The notes beneath the pieces are model-generated. The model did no database searches. It was not told the origin of the DNA and saw only the letters and a list, made by a program, of their open reading frames with translations. 37,186 nt of DNA, taken from assembly GCA_036897485.1 (NCBI GenBank), contig JAYMTF010000403.1, forward strand, positions 1-37,186, given 5' to 3'. Positions 34,144-37,186 of the stretch are shown here, in pieces. Source of the stretch: Pelargonium nanum. Its lineage: Eukaryota; Streptophyta; Magnoliopsida; Geraniales; Geraniaceae. The position numbers were made by a program, and so were the translations under genes. Within the stretch, counting starts at the first letter, position 1. Each line of letters begins with the position of its first letter.

Positions 34144-34360
34144 GTTTTGTAATTGACAAATGAGATGGACACTTCCAATCACTAGGCTTTCCTCATTTGT
34201 TGGACATGGAAAATTCGTAGATCACGCTCTCTGCTTCTCCTATCCATTCACAATTTTTGGATCTCACTCTCTTAAATTTACGGATCTTTCTCATTTCACA
34301 ACTAATTTATTCATTTACACTTGTGATTTTTGTTTCTTTTTTTAACTGATATGTACAGAA

Positions 34361-34433
34361 ATGGCAGTTCCTGTAACATGAGTTTTATATTGGAATGACC
34401 CCAGTTGGCTGCAGTCATAGTATGTGAAACAGG
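34361..34433 (+). other. Candidate non-coding leader exon of the Sec14-like gene
   Basis: The segment is bordered by an acceptor-like T-rich tract ending ACAG (34360) and a donor-like CAG/GTAACT (34434). A further acceptor-like TTTCAG at 35230 would place the last leader exon directly before the ATG at 35259. Splicing in the 5' UTR is common in plants. This is inference from splice-site patterns only. Confidence 0.25.
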
Positions 34434-35258
34434 TAACTAACAATGAATATTAATTGTTTGATCATTGGTTTACCATTATTAATTTGTGTTGATTATTGTA
34501 TTAGATGAACAACTATTCAGTTTTTAGGGCTAATTATGCAAAAGTTCTCTAAAGTTTATCCGTCAGTTAATATTATCGAAAAAGTACACTATCTCATCAC
34601 GCGGGATACAGAAGACAATGGATTTCATCAACAAATTTGAGTTTGAGCAGTTTATTTGGGCTTACATAGGAGAGGGAGCAAGATGCGCGACGGGGGGTGT
34701 AAACATAGAGGTAGTTAAGTGTCATGGAAATATAATTTGGTAGCTATGTATTTGTGGGCAATATCATGGATAATTTTACATGATCACATCAGTATAATAT
34801 GATGGTATGAAAATCTATGTTCTTTTTTCTGATATATCTAGATTGCGGTCGGCACATATATATTTAGGGGTTTCATAGATTTGGTTGGAGACATTATCTT
34901 CAAATATTATGAAAATTGTCGGGAAATTATTGGATAATCACATCCCTAAATAAAATACTGGTATGTTACACACCAAAGGAGGAAGAGGAACAGACATGTA
35001 GTTGCATTTTTCAAGAAAAAGAAATTATGAAACAGAATTTCCTCAGCAAAACATGACCTAAGTTTTGTGCCTTTGTTTCCCGGAAAAGACCCTTTCTTGT
35101 ATCACCTTTTTGTATGCATAAAGATTTTTTCATCAATTTTTTTTCGCTTCCTTGTTTTTACGTTTAATTTTAGACTTATTGTGCTTTTCCATTCCATATT
35201 CTGCATTACATTTGTGGTAAAACCATTTCAGCTCTCTCTGGCTTTCTGAAAGTTTGAG

Positions 35259-37186
35259 ATGAATTCGAGAAAGTCACAAGTAAATGCAGGAGAGAACAAT
35301 TTGTCACCCCAAGAACAAGAAGCTAAGGTATGCGTTACTGCTATTATGATCTTACTATATAATAGACACGAGTATAGTGCTGTACTTCGAAAAAATAAAG
35401 TTGTCTCTTTTCCCAACTGTTGCTGCAAATCGGATCTTATGATTGATTGAACAATCACATTCAATAGAGAGCTGTAAATTGTCTTTCTTGTAGGCCTTTC
35501 CTCGGACTCTTTAATTAGAACATGCTTAGCTTGGTTTGAGGCTTTTGAGATGGTGTCTCCACATTAAGATTAAGATCTTTTTGATGCTTGAATTGCTGCT
35601 GTCAAACAAGTCGAGGAGATGTTGATATAAACTATAAGTGCATTGTTAAACAAATTTAAGTTAGATGTTGAGTACTTGTCAAGATAGTCACGGTTATTTT
35701 CTCCATTGTTGTCTGTATATATATATATATCAATTATCTAAATATAGTTTCTTCTATTCAGATCAATGAAGTTAGGAAGATAATTGGCCCTGTTGCGGAT
35801 AAGCTTCAACCCTTCTGTTCGAGTGAGTCAATATCACGATTCCTTAGAGCAAGGAACTGGAATACAAAAAAGGCTGCTAAGATGTTAAAAGATACCTTGA
35901 AATGGAGAATGGAATACAGGCCGGACAAGATTCGATGGGTATAGTACTTGTATATGTTTCTCAATGATACCAAATAAGCGAAATTGTGTACAAATCTGAT
36001 TAAACTATAAGGTTACTTGACATGCGAGTTCTTTGCCTCAATAGTTCTGTTTCCCCTCGGAAAGTATTCAAAAGGTTTCTATGTCACCTGTAACGTAACA
36101 ACAGCAAGTTGCGAGAAGCGAATATTTGTTAAAAGAAATGGATTTAAACGCTATATCAAATTCCTATTTATACACATACTGATTGCACAATTAGGATTGA
36201 CAGTATGAACTACGGTTGTTTTTGTAAATTTGCATACCAAATTAGCCCCTTTCATCTTTCCAGGAACACGTTGCTAAAGAAGCTGAGACGGGAAAGATTT
36301 ATAGAGCTAATTACTTGGACAAGGCTGGAAGGACTGTTCTGATCATGAGACCCGGCTTCCAGGTAGATATCATATACGTGCACGTCTACGCCTTGCTTAA
36401 TTAAGATCTTTTTGTCGTTTTGGTTGATTACTTTCACTTATATCAGAATACTAGCGGATCGGGAGGACAAATTGGGTACCTGGTTTATTGCATGGAGAAT
36501 GCCATTGCACATTCAGACTCAAATCAGGAGCAGATGGTGTGGCTAATTGATTTCCAAGGATGGAACATGTCAAGCATATCCGTCAAGGTGACTAGAGAAA
36601 CTGCCCATGTCTTGCAAGGTCGTTACCCCGAGAGATTGGGCCTCGCCATCCTCTACAATCCCCCCAAAATATTTGAATCTTTTTGGACGGTAACTCCATA
36701 TATTCACATCAACAACTCAATTATCCTTAGAACATACCATTTTATCTACTAGTGGCACCATTATAATGTTCTTTAACCTTTTTGTAGATGGTGAAACCAT
36801 TTCTAGAGCCCAAGACATACAAGAAAGTGAAATTTGTTTACTCCAACGACCCCCAGAGCCGAAGCATAATGGAGGATGTTTTTGATTTGAACAAGCTGGA
36901 ATCTATATTTGGGGGAAGAAACCCAAATGGGTTTGACTACGAAGAATACGCGAAAAGAATGAGAGAAGACGACAAGAAAAATATGAACCAAGAGAGCTTG
37001 GACAGCCCAGCACCATCCTTTTCTGAATCACTGAGGTCAGAGTCAATGAACTCAGAGTACTACTGTAATTCAGAGGCCTCTGAGGACTGCTGTGACGATG
37101 ACGAAGCATCTTCTGATCTGTCTGTTCTCAATGTGGAGGTAAATCAAGCGCCGAAGAGCTGCAAGAATGCTGCAAATAAAGCAGAA
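35259..37186 (+). CDS. Sec14-like CRAL-TRIO lipid-transfer protein (partial, 3' end missing)
   Basis: Coding exons 35259-35327, 35762-35938, 36264-36362, 36447-36689 and 36788 to the window end keep one frame for 329 residues; the stop lies outside. An in-frame TGA at 35247-35249 supports the ATG. Residues 24-82 are the CRAL-TRIO N-terminal helices, with ISRFLRARNW at 47-56. Residues about 95-245 are the CRAL-TRIO lipid-binding fold, with WLIDFQGWNM (147-156) and YPERLGLAILYNPPKIFESF (175-194). LESIFGG follows at 233-239. The tail (about 265-329) is Ser/Asp/Glu-rich and probably disordered. Relatives exchange or present phosphoinositides and phosphatidylcholine at membranes; the ligand cannot be read from sequence. 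There is no GOLD or nodulin domain in the visible part, so it is a stand-alone Sec14-like type. GAG/GTAAAT at 37138/37139 could be a donor that ends exon 5 earlier. Confidence 0.92.
35716..35730. repeat. (TA)n tract in Sec14-like intron 1
   Basis: A short TA dinucleotide tract lies about 30 bases before the exon 2 acceptor at 35761. Confidence 0.8.

Larger units (their letters stand above)
31748..35258. other. Repeat-rich spacer before the Sec14-like gene
   Basis: This 3.5 kb region has the MAPR 3' UTR at the left. It then holds a MITE-like element (32429-32711), a SINE-like element (32918-33073), a TATA-bearing segment (33465-33845) and a second SINE (33948-34096). After 34120 there are possible leader exons of the Sec14-like gene. 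No protein-coding gene is supported. Positions 34450-35050 show nothing I recognise. Confidence 0.6.

Overview
The window is nuclear DNA of a flowering plant, most likely a eudicot. The evidence is AT-rich introns with GT/AG borders, four split genes whose products match plant families, and plant-type small retroelements and MITEs in introns and spacers. I cannot name the species. Nothing looks prokaryotic, organellar or viral.

All four genes are on the plus strand. (1) 552-11304: a complete 20-exon gene for a TTC27/Emw1-type TPR protein (888 aa). (2) 12889-30265: a complete 23-exon gene for cleavage stimulation factor subunit 77 (CstF77, 777 aa), including one GC-AG intron. (3) 31119-31747: a complete 2-exon gene for a membrane-anchored MAPR/steroid-binding protein with a cytochrome b5-like fold (180 aa). 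(4) 35259-37186: the first five coding exons of a Sec14-like CRAL-TRIO lipid-transfer protein, cut by the window end. They are ordinary, functionally unrelated housekeeping-type genes: a TPR co-factor, mRNA 3'-end processing, membrane heme/steroid binding, and phospholipid transfer.

The less ordinary content is in the introns and spacers. There are four decayed LINE reverse-transcriptase fragments (two per strand). There are four miniature LTR elements, each carrying a 12-nt primer-binding site like the 3' end of initiator tRNA-Met. Three elements look like tRNA-derived SINEs, two with near-perfect 15-16 bp target-site duplications. Several MITE-like inverted-repeat elements are also present. 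In two different introns of the TTC27 gene a miniature LTR element sits inside a LINE fragment.

Spacers: 1-551 is the upstream region of gene 1, with a telo-box close to the ATG. 11305-12888 holds a SINE that ends about 230 bp before the CstF77 start. 30266-31118 holds a possible MITE and two ACGT-core motifs upstream of the MAPR gene. 31748-35258 is repeat-rich and probably includes the 5' leader region of gene 4. I found no convincing new molecular system. The best candidates for follow-up are the miniature LTR family, its nesting in LINEs, and the GC-AG intron.
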